Origin: Dicaeum eximium
Taxonomy: Eukaryota > Chordata > Aves > Passeriformes > Dicaeidae
Direction: 5' to 3'
DNA length: 64,000 nucleotides
Assembly: GCA_013396995.1 (NCBI GenBank)
Contig: VWZP01006697.1
Coordinates: 310,001 to 374,000 of the forward strand
In this document: positions 39,905 through 52,516 of the stretch, piece by piece
How the letters are laid out: the number at the start of each line of letters is the position of its first letter
Numbering within the stretch: position 1 is the first letter of the stretch
Translations under genes and position numbers: made by a program
The notes under the pieces: model-generated
Told to the model about the DNA's origin: nothing
What the model saw: only the letters and a program-made list of their open reading frames with translations
Database searches by the model: none

Positions 39905-40725
39905 ACTAGAAAACAGTCTTAAATATTCTTTATAGAATAAATACTTTGAAAATACTGAAAAATCACAAACAGCATTACGAACAGTAGCAAACAAAGGATA
40001 GAATATTAGCAATAGCAAGTCAATTCACTCCCAATAACTTGGTGTTTGGCTCCTGTATTCAGAAAATGTTTATCAAGGACAAACATTATATCCTGATGTA
40101 GTCATCTTTTGCATGGACAATGTACATGATCTACAGTAATTTCACTTATTCTCAGTGATGAGGGCCAGTTCTGAGGAGCAAGAAATGTTACTAGTGCTTC
40201 CCTTCAGACTGTGTAATGGAAGGCACTTTAAAACTTGTCTAAGGCATCTTTTCAGCAACTTTAGAAATACCAGTAGCAGTGTACTGAACTGCAATGAGTG
40301 TTCAGACCTATCTCAGCAGTTTTCTTTCTTATTCACTTTAGCTACCTGGGATTAATTTATGTGCTGCTTTTGCACATGATTCTGTTGATGAAATTCAGTT
40401 GTGTCAATGCAGGGAGTTTGCTTTTTTGTTTCTTAGTTTCTATATAGGTTACAGGGGTGTATGGTAATGGAGTATATACATGACTCGGTCTGCATGTGAG
40501 AGTGGAAAAAATTTTGAGTCTCAGTTCTTCTGGAGACACATCAACAAGATGTCTACATTATCTATGTCACCTTGATTCCTCAGTACAATCACAGCTTCAG
40601 TAATTTATTGTGGTTAACGATAAAGGAAAAATCCTTAAAAAATTGAGAAAACACACTAACAATTTCATAAACAGAGAATAACTTTAGAGGTTAGGTATTT
40701 TGACTTTACTGTGTATTTAGGCAGA

Positions 40726-40756
40726 GGGGATGGCAGGGGGAAGCTGAGGGGGTGGG
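40726..40756 (+). other. Potential G-quadruplex
   Basis: G4, G5, G5 and G3 tracts (40726-29, 40736-40, 40748-52, 40754-56) are separated by loops of 6, 7 and 1 bases. This satisfies the G3+N1-7 rule. It sits in an otherwise AT-rich region. Confidence 0.65.
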
Positions 40757-41359
40757 AGGAGAAAAGAATCTCAAAATTCCCAGATCCTCTAACAGCTGTT
40801 GTTCCATTTTTGCCAAAACATCATCCCATGGGAATATGTTACTTCGTATTATTGGAAGTATTTCAAAGTCTCAGTGAAGCAGGAAACAATAATGTTGAGA
40901 TCTTTCCAGCCATCACTCTCTCCTTTTTGTCATGCTGCTACAACCTTGCACCTTTTTCAAGAGAAATGAGAGCTTCAACAGCCACTGATATCCTGTGACA
41001 ATTTGTCCCCATATAATGCCCATCTTGTTCTGAGCTTGACTCAAATCCAAAGAGGTGCCTTCTTTTATTTCCTCTCTTGCTTTAACCTCAGCTTCAGATA
41101 AGGTGGATACAAGTTCAGTATTAGTTCTCCCATCACTTCTTCAGTCAGCTAAAAGACCCAGCTTTGTCATTTCTGTGAGCTGGGATCACAGTTCAGAGGC
41201 TCATTGTCTCTCTGCCTCTCAATGCCCAGCTAATGAGCTGTGCACCTTTATGTTTGCATATAATTTTGCAGAGGTTGGTTGTCTATATGCACTTAGCCTG
41301 GCAAGCAGCTCTCATTCTAACACACTATTTTACATCTGCCTTTAGCTTTGTCATGGAAA

Positions 41360-41545
41360 ATTAGACAGTGAAAGCACTGAAGCACAAGCTTAAATCTGTC
41401 TCTATGGAGGAAAGCACTCAGACATGTGCTTAAATGTAAATATGTGCTTAGATCCTATCATTAAGTCAAAGAGACTCAAGTGCATGCTTCAAGTTAGGCA
41501 TATGCTTACATTCTTTTTGAATGGTGATGCTTTCCTGAATTAGCA
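41360..41545. repeat. Old amniote repeat fossil (AAGCACATGCTTAA type)
   Basis: The word (G)TGCTTA or GCTTAA recurs at about 41388, 41428, 41445 and 41503, within contexts such as GACATGTGCTTAAATG and CAAGTGCATGCTTCAAG. The block ends with GGTGATGCTTTCCTGAATTAG. I recognise this as resembling a reptile and bird repeat with near-palindromic AAGCAYATGCTTAAG words and a GCTTTCCTGAATC segment. Family name and limits are not certain. Confidence 0.5.
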
Positions 41546-43082
41546 CCTTAACTTGGCCAGGAAATTGCCACAATTCCTACAAAAGAAAGGAAATATTTCT
41601 GCAAAGTCCAAAGGCATGCTGTCGGAGGTTTTTGAATTATAGGTCATTTACAAATATGCTGATTTTAAATTTGAATTTCTGTCTTAGCTTTTCTTTTCAT
41701 CTGTCTAGCATAAAAGTGATTTGTTAGCACTTAAGCTTTCAAGACTGGTCATTTACAAGGCTACAGTTAACACCTTGAAATGTTTTAATGAAGGATAAGT
41801 AGATTTCTGGAAAAGCTCTAAAATTACATGTTTGATACCTATTGCTGTCTCTTAAAGATCATGCATGAGCTCACTGTGGAGCACAGTTTATCTGACCAAT
41901 GACTGTCAGGAATTGCTCACATGTTAAACTGGTGCTGCTTGTTGATGGAGGAATATACAACTGGACCGGACAGAGCCCTTAGCAGATCAGATATATCATA
42001 TTCTCAATTACCAGTCAGTTATAACTCCTTCAAAATAAATTAATTATATATATTTGGAGGAAATAGATGGTGATGAGGTTGGGATCATATTAGTACAGAT
42101 ATCTGGGAACAGATACAGTTCATATCTATGCTGTTCATGTTCATGTTGTTTAATCACGCCTACTAACTTGTAGCTATGTCAAAAGAGTTTTTTCCTTTGG
42201 CACCAAGTTTGATGAAGATCAAAATCAAGTGCTGTAGGTATGAATATTCTGGCTTCTGTTAATGGTTTGTATTAAAAGTATTAGAAGGATATTTTTATAG
42301 TTAAAAGCAAAGAAAGTTTACATTAAATTGAGCAGACTGGAGCAAGGTGAGCATGACACATGGTTTGGTTTTGAGGCATTTCTGCAAGAATTCAATGGCA
42401 TATGTAGCCTTCATTGCTACCTCTTTAGTGAATTTAATGGTTCTGGGAAGTTCTGGACTAGTGAGCCCAACTGCAACAGAAAGCTTTGCTTCCACGTAAA
42501 GAAATGCCTTGGAATCAGGTAGCTGCCTGTAAAAAACGTCCCTGCCTGCATTTGACTCACAAACTGCAACTGGGTGTAGTTCAGGAAGATGTTGGCTAAG
42601 ATAGTTCAAACATGTTCCAGGCGCTGCTCTAAGAGTGCTTCAGCACTGACAACCGTGCTTCAGTAACTCGGAGTACTGCCTAGCAGGGTTTTGCTTACCA
42701 GCATCTTTGTAGCCAATTTTGTAGCCACTGCAGTGCAAGAGATGGTCCTCACACTTTCCCAGATTAAATTGAATGGATGTTAGACCCTTTGAATGAAAAT
42801 ATGAAGACAAAATTTATTTAAATTCCTATAGACTCCATAATGCACAGGGCTTTTCCTTTGTGGAGTAAGAGAAGTCATGGCAGCTGGTAAAATATTCCTG
42901 TTCCAAAGCATCATTTTCTACCTTTGCCAAAGAGAAATAAGAAATAACGGAAAAGTTTTGAGTGTTCAAGACTGGGATCTTCTGTAGGTTGTTCAGGCAC
43001 GGCAGATTTTCTGCAATTTACCTCTTGGTCTGGCAGCTGAAAAAGAAGGGCAAGAGAAGGTGAATTACATAGTCAGTGGGCC

Positions 43083-43098
43083 TTTTTTTTTTTTTTTT
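43083..43098. repeat. Poly(T) run
   Basis: Sixteen T residues. No adjacent retrocopy was recognised on either side. Confidence 0.9.
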
Positions 43099-46000
43099 AA
43101 GGTTGCCCAGTGTCTTGCCTGGCTCTCTTTGCAATCCTCTAGGCTCAGACTGCAGTGACTGACTATTAGTCCTTTCAGCCCCAAATGACTGGGATTCAAA
43201 GATCTTGTCTCATTCTCCTCAATTTTCTTCCCTCTGCATACCAAGCCTTTTCCTATGACTGTATCTCCAAGAGGGAAGCAAGGAAGCTTCCTGTTCCACT
43301 GAAGGTATTCAGCCCTGAGGAGTGTATCCCTGATGCTGGAGGAACCACAGAAAGACAGAGGTTTGGATCACAGGTGATGGAAGAATATAGTAATGCAATT
43401 GTGAAACTGAGCATTAGAATTTGCTCCTGAGCTCTCTCAGGAAGTCAGGGATACTGCTGCTTTGTTATTTCAGAGATTTTATGTGAGATCAAGTGGATTA
43501 ATGTGTGAGAAGTGTTTAGACAAAACTGGTGAATAGCAATGTGAAGTCAATGCCTCTATCAGTAGTAACTTGTGAACTGTACAGCTTCTCCTACAGTGTT
43601 TTCTTGGTCTCGAATTATGGTGGTTTTTTTTCTTTTAGAGAGAGACCATCAGCAGGAGGCTCAGAAATGTCAACTGTAATTAAAAATGTAATTTTCAAAG
43701 GCATTTTGCAGTTTATTCACTTGGTAAATGGTTTCCTAGCCTCTGAACTTTCAGCCTGCTGAGCTGAGCTGAAGAGTTAGACTTTTTTTAAAATCCTTAC
43801 ATTCTCTCACAAGTGTAACGAGGCACTTGTCAGCTGCACAAACTGGCGAAGAAGAGTTCATCTAATGGTGTAGAGCTTGAAAACATAAAAAAGGAGTTTG
43901 TTTATTCACCAGAGTTTTCATCCCTGTCAAATTATGTACTGAAACTTCCGTTCTGCTCTATTTTAACATTTTAGTCCTTTCTTTCTCCTCTCACCCTTTT
44001 TTTTACTTAAGGCATGACTTGCTTGTTTCATTATCTAAATGTAAATACAATCCTATTGACCTCTACTACTATCAAAATTTGGCTTTTTTTCCCTCGTCTT
44101 TGATACCCTGGATCTGTTGGATAGTTGATCACACTTTGGATGGCTTCCCTTGTCTGGTATCTGAGCTCCTACCAAGCTAAAATAATTTTTCCTCATTCTC
44201 TATGTGGAAAGGAAGTGTTACTATTAAATATTCATTAAGCAAGAGAAAGGTTGATTCCAGAGCCCAGTGATTAGAACAGTCACCAGGTTCATGGTATCCT
44301 CAATCACTCTTCTGTCATTACTCATGCAAAGTATTTGAGCAGTTAGGGGAACTGTTTCCCTCAGAGAATAGCTTGTTTTGAGCTCTTCTGCATGTGTGGA
44401 AGGTCTCAGGTCCAGTTTCTATCCCACACCGGGGTTTGAATCCTTTTCTAGGACCTCTTGTTTAGGGCTAAATCCCTACCTAATTTCCCTGTACTCCTAG
44501 ATACTTGCTTGTAGATTCATAAAGCTCTGCTTCATGTTACAGGCCTATCTTGGCTCTGTTGCCCAGACTAACAGATGAGACATTTTAAAATATTCTTCTG
44601 ACCATTGTGAGAATCCCTTTGTGAAAGCCGAGCCAAAACCCTGAGCAGTTTATCAGTTTGTTGGGTGGTATCAGTAGTCAGTTGGATTTGCAATTCGGAC
44701 TGGCAGCAATGCAGAGGTTTATGAGATTAGATGGGAGCTGAGCGAAGGTTTTGAAACGTGGCAGAAATTTACAGGATAGATGGAGGAGCCTGCTACCTTA
44801 GAAGAGTAAGGTACTTTTATTGGGCTAAATCTCTTACCCATCCTGGAGATTTATCTCATGGATGAATTTTACAGAGAAAGAGAGGTGAATACTGGGGGAA
44901 GAAAGACATAAATACAGTGCATTGTAATTTGTGGTAGCTGTTAAAGACAGTGAGTGTAGTGCATTAACTGAATTAACCAGTAAAAGAAGAGGAAGGTGAG
45001 GAGAGCGAGACTGTAATTAACAAGAGCTACTGGTGATTACCATTAAGATTATTCGTTTATTGTGTCTCCCTTCTGTGACTGTTATTTATCTTGGTCTTTC
45101 TAGACTTTACTCTCTAGAGCAAGGATTGTCTTCCTGTGCTCAGAAAATATGCTACTGTAATGTAAATGAATTTTTGTAAAACACATACTATACATCTCTA
45201 CCCTGTCTTTAGCATTCAGTGTGAAACATTAACTAATACTCAAACCTTAGACATATATTTGAGCATTCCCTTTGTAGATCTGTTACCAAAAATGTATCAG
45301 GCCTTTCACACATCTAGAGAAATCTTGGTGTTTCTTATGTGGGGAATTCAGACTTGGGAAGACAACCATAAGATTTTGACCCTGCAGTGTGCTGCAGATG
45401 TGTAGAGTTTTGTACCTGAAGTCATTGGCACTGCCAATAGCACTGCATACTGGGGTGTCCACTGAAAGACTTACAGCATCACTGAAGCCTAAAAGACAAG
45501 CTCTAAGACAAGAAATTTAGTATCCTGGGTTTTTTTCATATGTGCTTGATTATCCTTTGAAAGGTTGCAGTGGTTGACCTTCACGTCAATCACAGATTGT
45601 GCAAAGTGGCTGGGATTTGCTCTGTTGCTGTCAGTGGCTGCGGTGGTACCGCTGGGCAGGAGTGGTGCCACCCATCCATCAGTGAGTGGCCTAAGTTCAT
45701 TAATCTGCTGTGCCAGTCCACTAATAATAAATACTGGCCACCACATTGGCTACCATCTCAAGGGATTTGTAGCAAGCAGCAAGTCAGACCATTTTACTTG
45801 CTCTTTTTGTTTGCTGATAGACTCCTTCCTATTCTCCAGAGCAGTTTTGTGTGAGAATGCATGCTCGAGTATTGCACTTAGGAGCAAACAATGTATTGTT
45901 TTATAGGACAAACAGGTATTCCACTTTCTCTTGCAGTAGCAATAAGCCATCTTAAAGAAAACATTGACAGATCATTTGGTCTCTTAAGTTAATGTATCTT

Positions 46001-46985
46001 ATTATGTTTATTTCCCCAAAGGTTACAAAGAAAAATAATGGGGGTGGGGGGAGGCAGTTAGGGGAAGAAGGGAGAAGAGAAGGTGAGAGAATATCTTCAT
46101 AATGCTGCGTTGTTTTCTTTTAACTACACCATTCTAACTTTTCTTTTTGAAATTGTTTCTGATTCTAAATGAGAATATAGAATGGGGGAAAAGAATTCCT
46201 GTCTGAATTTTCATTAGGATAGAAGTCTGCAATGTTTGCATCTTTATTTCTAGATTAATCTAACTTTTAAAATCTTGAAATCCTCTCCAATTTAAATTTA
46301 CATTCTCTGTGTTCTTCCCATTAGCAGCAGACAATTGTCTAAACCCACAAAAGGCACAAAAGTAATCATGGTATTTACTAATTACATCTCAGACGCTTCT
46401 GACCCTCCCTAGTTGGCAATGGCAGACCTCTCCTTCCCCTTCATTTGAAATTTTTCTGCCTCCTCTGCCCAACTCCTTTACCTGCTGCCTATATTTGCAC
46501 TTCACAAGCTCTTCTTGTAAATTGCTGAGAATATGGCAACAAAGCTGAAAAAAAATGATGCAGTAACTGTGAGAGCTGGCTAAGAAAAGGGATCATAAAG
46601 GAAAATGTTGCTTTATATTTAACAATTGCAATGCGGTTTTAAAGATCACTGAGATTGATTTATATTTTGCATTGTTTTTTCACTTTAGTGATTCATCCTT
46701 TATTTACATCAATCTACCAGGGAGAGGAATCTATTCCAGTCTTTCTCCTAACCTATCTCCTAATAAAGACTAGCTGAGAGGGCCTTTGAGGGCTTATCTT
46801 ACTTCCTGCAACACCTTATATTTGATGCTTTAGAGATCATGAAATTATTAAAAATTCAGCCCAGTCTGTTAATTCAATGGCACCCTCTGGCAAGCTGACT
46901 GAAGTGCTAGGGAAATATTTATTAATTTTAAGCGAACTAGCAATTAATTTAATGTGTAGAAGCCTTCTAGTACTGAGTGAGAACC

Positions 46986-47047
46986 CAGAGGCTGGACTAG
47001 ATAGTTTTCCCATAGACCTTCCTAATTTGAGATATTTTAGTGAATCC
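46986..47047 (+). mobile_element. CR1-like 3' terminal fragment
   Basis: CAGAGGCTGGACTAGATAGT followed by CATAGACCTTCCTAATTTGAGATATTTTAGTGAATCC matches the pattern of CR1 3' ends: GGCTGGACTAGATGACCT, then GGTCCCTTCCAACCTGAG, then ATTCTATGATTC. Only the last 60 or so bases are recognisable. The upstream sequence gives no clear LINE match. Confidence 0.65.
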
Positions 47048-47540
47048 TTGTAACTCCTCTTTCTAGGAGAAACTGCTCTGTCTCCCAGTAACCTTGACTT
47101 TGGGTATCCATCGCAGCCCTCATTTGGACTAACAAAGAGTTTGGAGGTTTCCCATCAAGCAAAGGAATCTTTATGGTGACTAGGCTCAGTGGCTGGGTTG
47201 AACTCCTTGATCTTCCTCATGATATTCAATCTCAATGCATTTATTGCTCAGCAGGAGCTCTCTAATTCCAGTTTAGATAGACTGCAATAAATTTCCAGAG
47301 GAGAAAGTAATATACTGACTTTTAAAAACTGTATTGATGTTTAAAATCTCATAACTGCAAGGCATTTAGCAGTGTTTGAACAATGAGATTGCTTAATCGA
47401 CTGATTGTACTGAAACACATATTTCTATAGATCTCTCATTCACATTTCAGCTTTAGCAACAGTAAAGTTGGTTGACTTTCACTCATACAAAGCCCATTTA
47501 AGACTCTAACCTAATGACCACTGCATTCCACTAGAAAGTG

Positions 47541-47559
47541 TTTTGTTTTGTTTTGTTTT
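47541..47559. repeat. (TTTTG)n simple repeat
   Basis: Three to four TTTTG pentamers between a unique flank and a T run. Confidence 0.85.
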
Positions 47560-50500
47560 TCCAAGATCTTCTGGGGTTTCTTTTCACTAAATAAAAAAAA
47601 AGGAAAAAAAAAATCTGTGCTAGAGGATTAAAGTCTGATTGGATTTATGAAGTATACACACTTAATTCAGGAAATCCTTTGTACAGAGGCATTTCCTCTG
47701 TAGATTCAGTCTTTCCCAACCCACAGAACAAAAGGGACTGAATCGGTCCTGTATTGTTTCTCTCTGGTGAGGTCTTTGAAGGCTCAAAATTTTCCTATGA
47801 TGGCAAGAAAATCAAAATAAAAATATAATTGCAAAATTTCTGGTTTTTTGTCAACTCTGAAACTGGAAACGCACTTATACCATGTTTCACAGAAACTTTA
47901 TTTTGCAATGACTGTCTTTTTTCATAGTCTGTGCTGTTTTAAATTTTTTATTTTTTTAAAAATCTGAACCTCTTGCCCAAACAGCTCTTGACTCCCATTT
48001 TAATTACAAGAAAACACTTTTAGGACACTACACAAATTTGTCAGCAATGCGTTGTCACTAAAATGCTTCAGTGTTAATCATGCAGTTGTCATCTTTGGTT
48101 GGTTTGAATGTAAAAATAATGTGAAGAAAGGTGAGAGTTGTGGTTTAAGTGGCCCTTTAGTGCTGCAGCAAATTGCAATCTGGCACGTTTCCCTTCATAG
48201 GCCACACCCCTCCTTAAAGAGGGGGATCCTCCTCATCAGTGCCATTTTAGGGAATCTTTAACATCTCTGCACAGCATGCCTGTCACTGCAGTGCTTTGAT
48301 GAAAGCATTAATTCCCTCAAGAACAGTCAATGATGAATTTGTGCATTTGATGTGAAAAAGGATGAATGTGAGGCCAGGAGCTAAGGAAAAGGGGAGAAGC
48401 TGTTTCACTCTGAGAAAATACAGAAATTATGCCTAGCTATTGGTTCACATAATTTACATCTTGAAGATCTCATCCTACATCAACATGAAGCTTTGTTTTA
48501 CAGCAATTTCCAGTGAAATGTGGCTGTCTTTAAAGAGATTGCTCAGGCAGAGAAATAGTCCAGAAGCTGGACCAGTGCAAGGAAAGGACGAGTTAGGTGT
48601 GCTGATACAGGTTCTTGCCTCATGGACATGACAAAATAGCAATGTTGGTATCCCATAGTAGAGCTCACTTGCCTCAGCTTGGCAGTTTGCTGCCCAGGAG
48701 GAGAAGCTGAATGGATGGTCCTTGACACAAGACTGGGTGGCACAACAGCTTCTCCTCCTCAAGACTCCATGGGCTGATACACCAAACCCTTGAGGCTCAG
48801 GCTATCTCAGGAAGGAATGCACAACCCAGCTTGGTCAGACTTCTGCAGATGGTGCTGAGGCAACAGCCTGTGCCTTGCACAGCAATGGAGGAGTGAGAGG
48901 CAGTGTCTGGTGGCACTGTGCAGGTGTGTACCCGTGAATGCTCTGGCTTGTTAGTCTGTCCCTGCAAAAACAATTGGCAATGTCTTTGGAGCTGAGCTTC
49001 CATTGGAAAAAATAGTAATCTTGCATGTCTTTCTTCGCTCATCAGCAGCTGAAAACTGATTCTGCTGGGCCTTCTCTTGAGCCTTACTTTGCCCAACACC
49101 CTTTTGATATTTCACCATGTCAATCTGCAGCACCCTAAGGTCCTAGAACATGGTGCAGGGAGCCATGAGCTGCCTGGACACAGAGGAAGCCCAGGGACAG
49201 AAGAGCTGATCCATTTAAGTCATGTGTGGTCCTTTGATCCCATCCAAGACTTAATTATCTTCCACAAGGGACTAATTTGATATATGTGATTAGAAATCCA
49301 GTACTTGTAGGTATCACTTCTGCTTATCTCTCACAGTAGGACAGGTCTTTACTTCCGTCCAGGTATCCTTGCAAAGCTGAAAATGGGAATTAACTGCTGT
49401 AGCTTCTTATGGTGAACTTTTCCCAGGATGCTTCTTACATGAAAAGGTGTTTCTTCTTTTGCTGCAGAAGTGCTGTGAGTTGTATGTTCTTTAATCTCCG
49501 TTGATTGTAATGTGGGGACTTGGTTGAGTGTGAGCTACCAGGTCTCACAACTAAAACACAACTAAAAATATGCTTACCCATGAGAGGAATATCTGGAGGG
49601 TAACTGTCATTATCTGCCTGGGAGCTGAAGGGCTAGTGATCCTTGGGGAGAACATGGGAGAATAAGGGAGATTTTTCTGAGATGGACAGCCTGACTAGAT
49701 ATGTTCCACTCTCAGAAACAAAAAAGTTTACGCCAATTTTATATGGATATATGATATATTTTTTATATCCCACCTACCTGGACTGAATACTTTCTTGGCT
49801 GCTTCTCTTTTTATGCATTGCTTTTGCATAAGAAGTATTATTGTAGTTGAGACCTGAAACTCAGAACTGAATAAACCAGAACTGCTAAGTCACGTTGCCT
49901 TCACTTTAAAATATTGCTTAAAAAATAAGAACCTCTTCTCTTTCCAGCTTGCTATTGGGAATCTGGATATCAAAACCTGTCTGAAATTGTTTTCTAAGAT
50001 TTGCTATAAAACTGCAATTCTAAAAGAGCTTAGGATTTCTGTCACTCATCTGCAGAAAGCTTGGTCCCAGATGCAGTACATATCCATCTCACTATGTATA
50101 ACAAAATGATGTTTCTTTATGTTAGACAGAGAAAGACTAAGAGAGTGCAGGGGAGTTGTATATCTTCAGTTACAAAATTTTTAAAATATATCCATATTTT
50201 CCATGTATCATATTTACTATTTAAAGCTGCTCTGCTGCTCATCAGCAGTAAGTTTTACACCTGAATTTCACATATGACCAGATATTCAGCCAGTAAGTGA
50301 TGTAGCTTTTTGATTTCAAAGGAGATATGCTAATAAAGCCTGCATAGTTTAATATAAAAACCCTTCTCTTAATATAATTGAAAGTATTTTTTCTTGATTC
50401 CTGTGTGAAAAATAAAATGCAATGTGTATCACTTTACTCAGGAAGTGTGCTGAACCATTAGGAGAAACTGAATCAGGGATGCTGAACAGCTCATGCAAAA

Positions 50501-50952
50501 CAGAAGTGTGAAATGCAATTCTGAAATACTCTGGAAGGAATGTGGGAAGGGGAACCTGTGTGGGTGCCTTTCTGCACTCTCAGCTCTTCTTTTAAACAAA
50601 AAAAAGGTCATAGGAAGATCTTTCATGCAGTACTGGAACACTCAGAATCTCATGTAGACCTGATGTGGGACAGTGAAAACTTTCAGTCAGGTCCATATGT
50701 GTCATATTTTTGCCTTCTTCTACTGGCATTGGCATATTGATTCTGTCCCTGACTAGACATTGAAGTTGATGATCGTTGAAAATTACATCCTTCTCATAGT
50801 AGTGCCATGCACTTGTCCAAGCAGCAGGATAAAATAAAATACAACAAGTCCTCTTTTAGGATGGGTTTTGATGTTAACCAATAGAAACTGGGGTAAGGTG
50901 AGGGAGTGGAGAGAGCTGTGGAGTACTCAAGCAACTATCCTCTGTGTAACTC

Positions 50953-50969
50953 TGTGTGTGTGTGTGTGT
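50953..50969. repeat. (TG)8 microsatellite
   Basis: Eight uninterrupted TG dinucleotides and a trailing T. A likely length polymorphism. Confidence 0.9.
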
Positions 50970-52169
50970 ATTTGTACAGGTCCATGCATGTAGGCATTCA
51001 TTCTGACATTCCCCTTTTTTTTCCCTCATAAGGGGAAAGAACCTTCTGATGTATCTCCCTTGTTAGGAAGAGCTGCTTCTGCCATTTCAGTCCAAGAAGT
51101 GAGTGTCTGTGGAAATACAAGGGACTGGGAGAGAACTACTTTACATTTTAGGGATGAGAAACAGTCAATGCTGTCTTGTAACTTGACCCTGCTAGAGGGA
51201 CTAACCTCTGTAACTACTCCAGTGAATCCCACAGGCTTTTAGGACCTTGGCTCTTTAAAAATCTGGACCTCTATCTACAAGCCTGGATTTGCTGTGTTTT
51301 CTGGGTCAGTTTTAGGTGTTGAGCCATTGGTACTTTCTCAGGAGTTGTCCCATAAAAGCCAGGAAATTACACGGCCCCTGGGCCCATCCTTCTGAACCTC
51401 ATATTAATTAATGCAATGGAGGAGAGTAGGAGAAATAAGAGGGTGGAAGAGAGTGATGTGGGCACTGCCTTTGGCAAAAACAGCTTCAGTAGTTTTGATG
51501 TGCATTTTCTCCTGATTTTTTCTCTTGCTGAATTTATTCTATTGTTGGAGCTCTTTCGAATTAGAAGAAAAAAAAGAAGAAAAAGAAGTCTTTGATTGAT
51601 ATCTGATTTGATTTGAGCTTTGTCAGTGATGGATTGAAATATTCCTGTCAGAGTGAGCAAGAGTGAGTTATTTCTATTAGAAGCATGGCATGCAGCCTTC
51701 TAAAGAAACACAAACCTTGCATATTGAGTTTCAGAGCTGCTCAACCAAAAGTAAAGCCAGACATGAACTTTTCCATCAGCTAGGAACTGTAAAATTAACT
51801 AACAAGTGGAAAGAAAATGTCCGGCCTCTGACAAACGATGATTGTATGCGTTGGGAATATTACAATAACCCTCCCCTACTTAACATTGCTACCTTTTTAT
51901 TCTCTCATGATAGAAAGAAAAAGATCAAATTTAGAATATTTCAGAGGTTCCTGTATCTGGCCTTTTATAACATATGTACTGTGAACAGAACTCCAGATCT
52001 ACAGGTAGGGAAAATTGAAACAATTACTCTGAAGGCAAAATCTCTGATAAAAACTGAAGTCAACTGAATTACACTGATTAACTCAGTCTGAAGACCTGGC
52101 ATAAGGCTTCAGTGGACATTTAAAGATCTACTTCCTAAAGTAAACTTTCCTTTTTATTTTTTGTTTTAG

Positions 52170-52322
52170 TCTTTATGTTTTCTTTGCGTTTGGTTGGTTG
52201 AGTGGGGTTTTATTTTTGTGGGTTTTTTGGGGTTTTTTTGTTTGTTTTGTTTTGTTCCGTTGGTTTGGTTTAGTTCGGTTTTGGTTTTGTTTCTTTTTCC
52301 TACTTATAATACTTTTTTTTTA
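52170..52322. repeat. T/G-rich low-complexity tract
   Basis: About 150 bases are almost wholly T and G on the plus strand, with GGTTTT, TTTTG and GGTTTGG words. A frame opens across it only because the sequence lacks A. Its translation is phenylalanine, leucine, valine and glycine rich and is not a real membrane protein. Confidence 0.85.
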
Positions 52323-52478
52323 GGCTTCACAGCAGTTGCTCACCATAAATACAAATCAGCCATTGTCCATTCCCGATTTACTTATCCACACACCAGGACA
52401 GCAAGTTAATTGCAAGAGTTCCCCGTGGGGAACAGTGAACTTAAATATGCCTGATGTAAATTGTTTAGGCAGCAGAGT

Positions 52479-52516
52479 GAAGAAAGGCACAAGTCCTGAA
52501 GAAAGGCACGAGTGTA
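52479..52516. repeat. Two-copy 19-bp tandem repeat
   Basis: GAAGAAAGGCACAAGTCCT (52479-52497) is followed at once by GAAGAAAGGCACGAGTGTA (52498-52516). The first 12 bases are identical. Confidence 0.85.

Larger units (their letters stand above)
36743..46985. other. Noncoding DNA, no gene recognised
   Basis: Unique AT-rich sequence with the listed simple repeats and one old repeat fossil. No frame resembles a known protein. A purine tract with long G runs at about 46040-46072 (G5, G6, G4, G3) falls just short of the strict quadruplex rule, because one loop is nine bases. Confidence 0.65.

Noticed and set aside
46040..46072. G-rich tract as a further quadruplex
   Set aside because: One loop is nine bases, outside the usual 1-7 rule, so it is mentioned only as borderline.
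52194..52409. Hydrophobic 71-codon frame that looks like a membrane protein
   Set aside because: It is a translation of a T/G low-complexity tract. The Phe, Val and Leu content comes from base composition.
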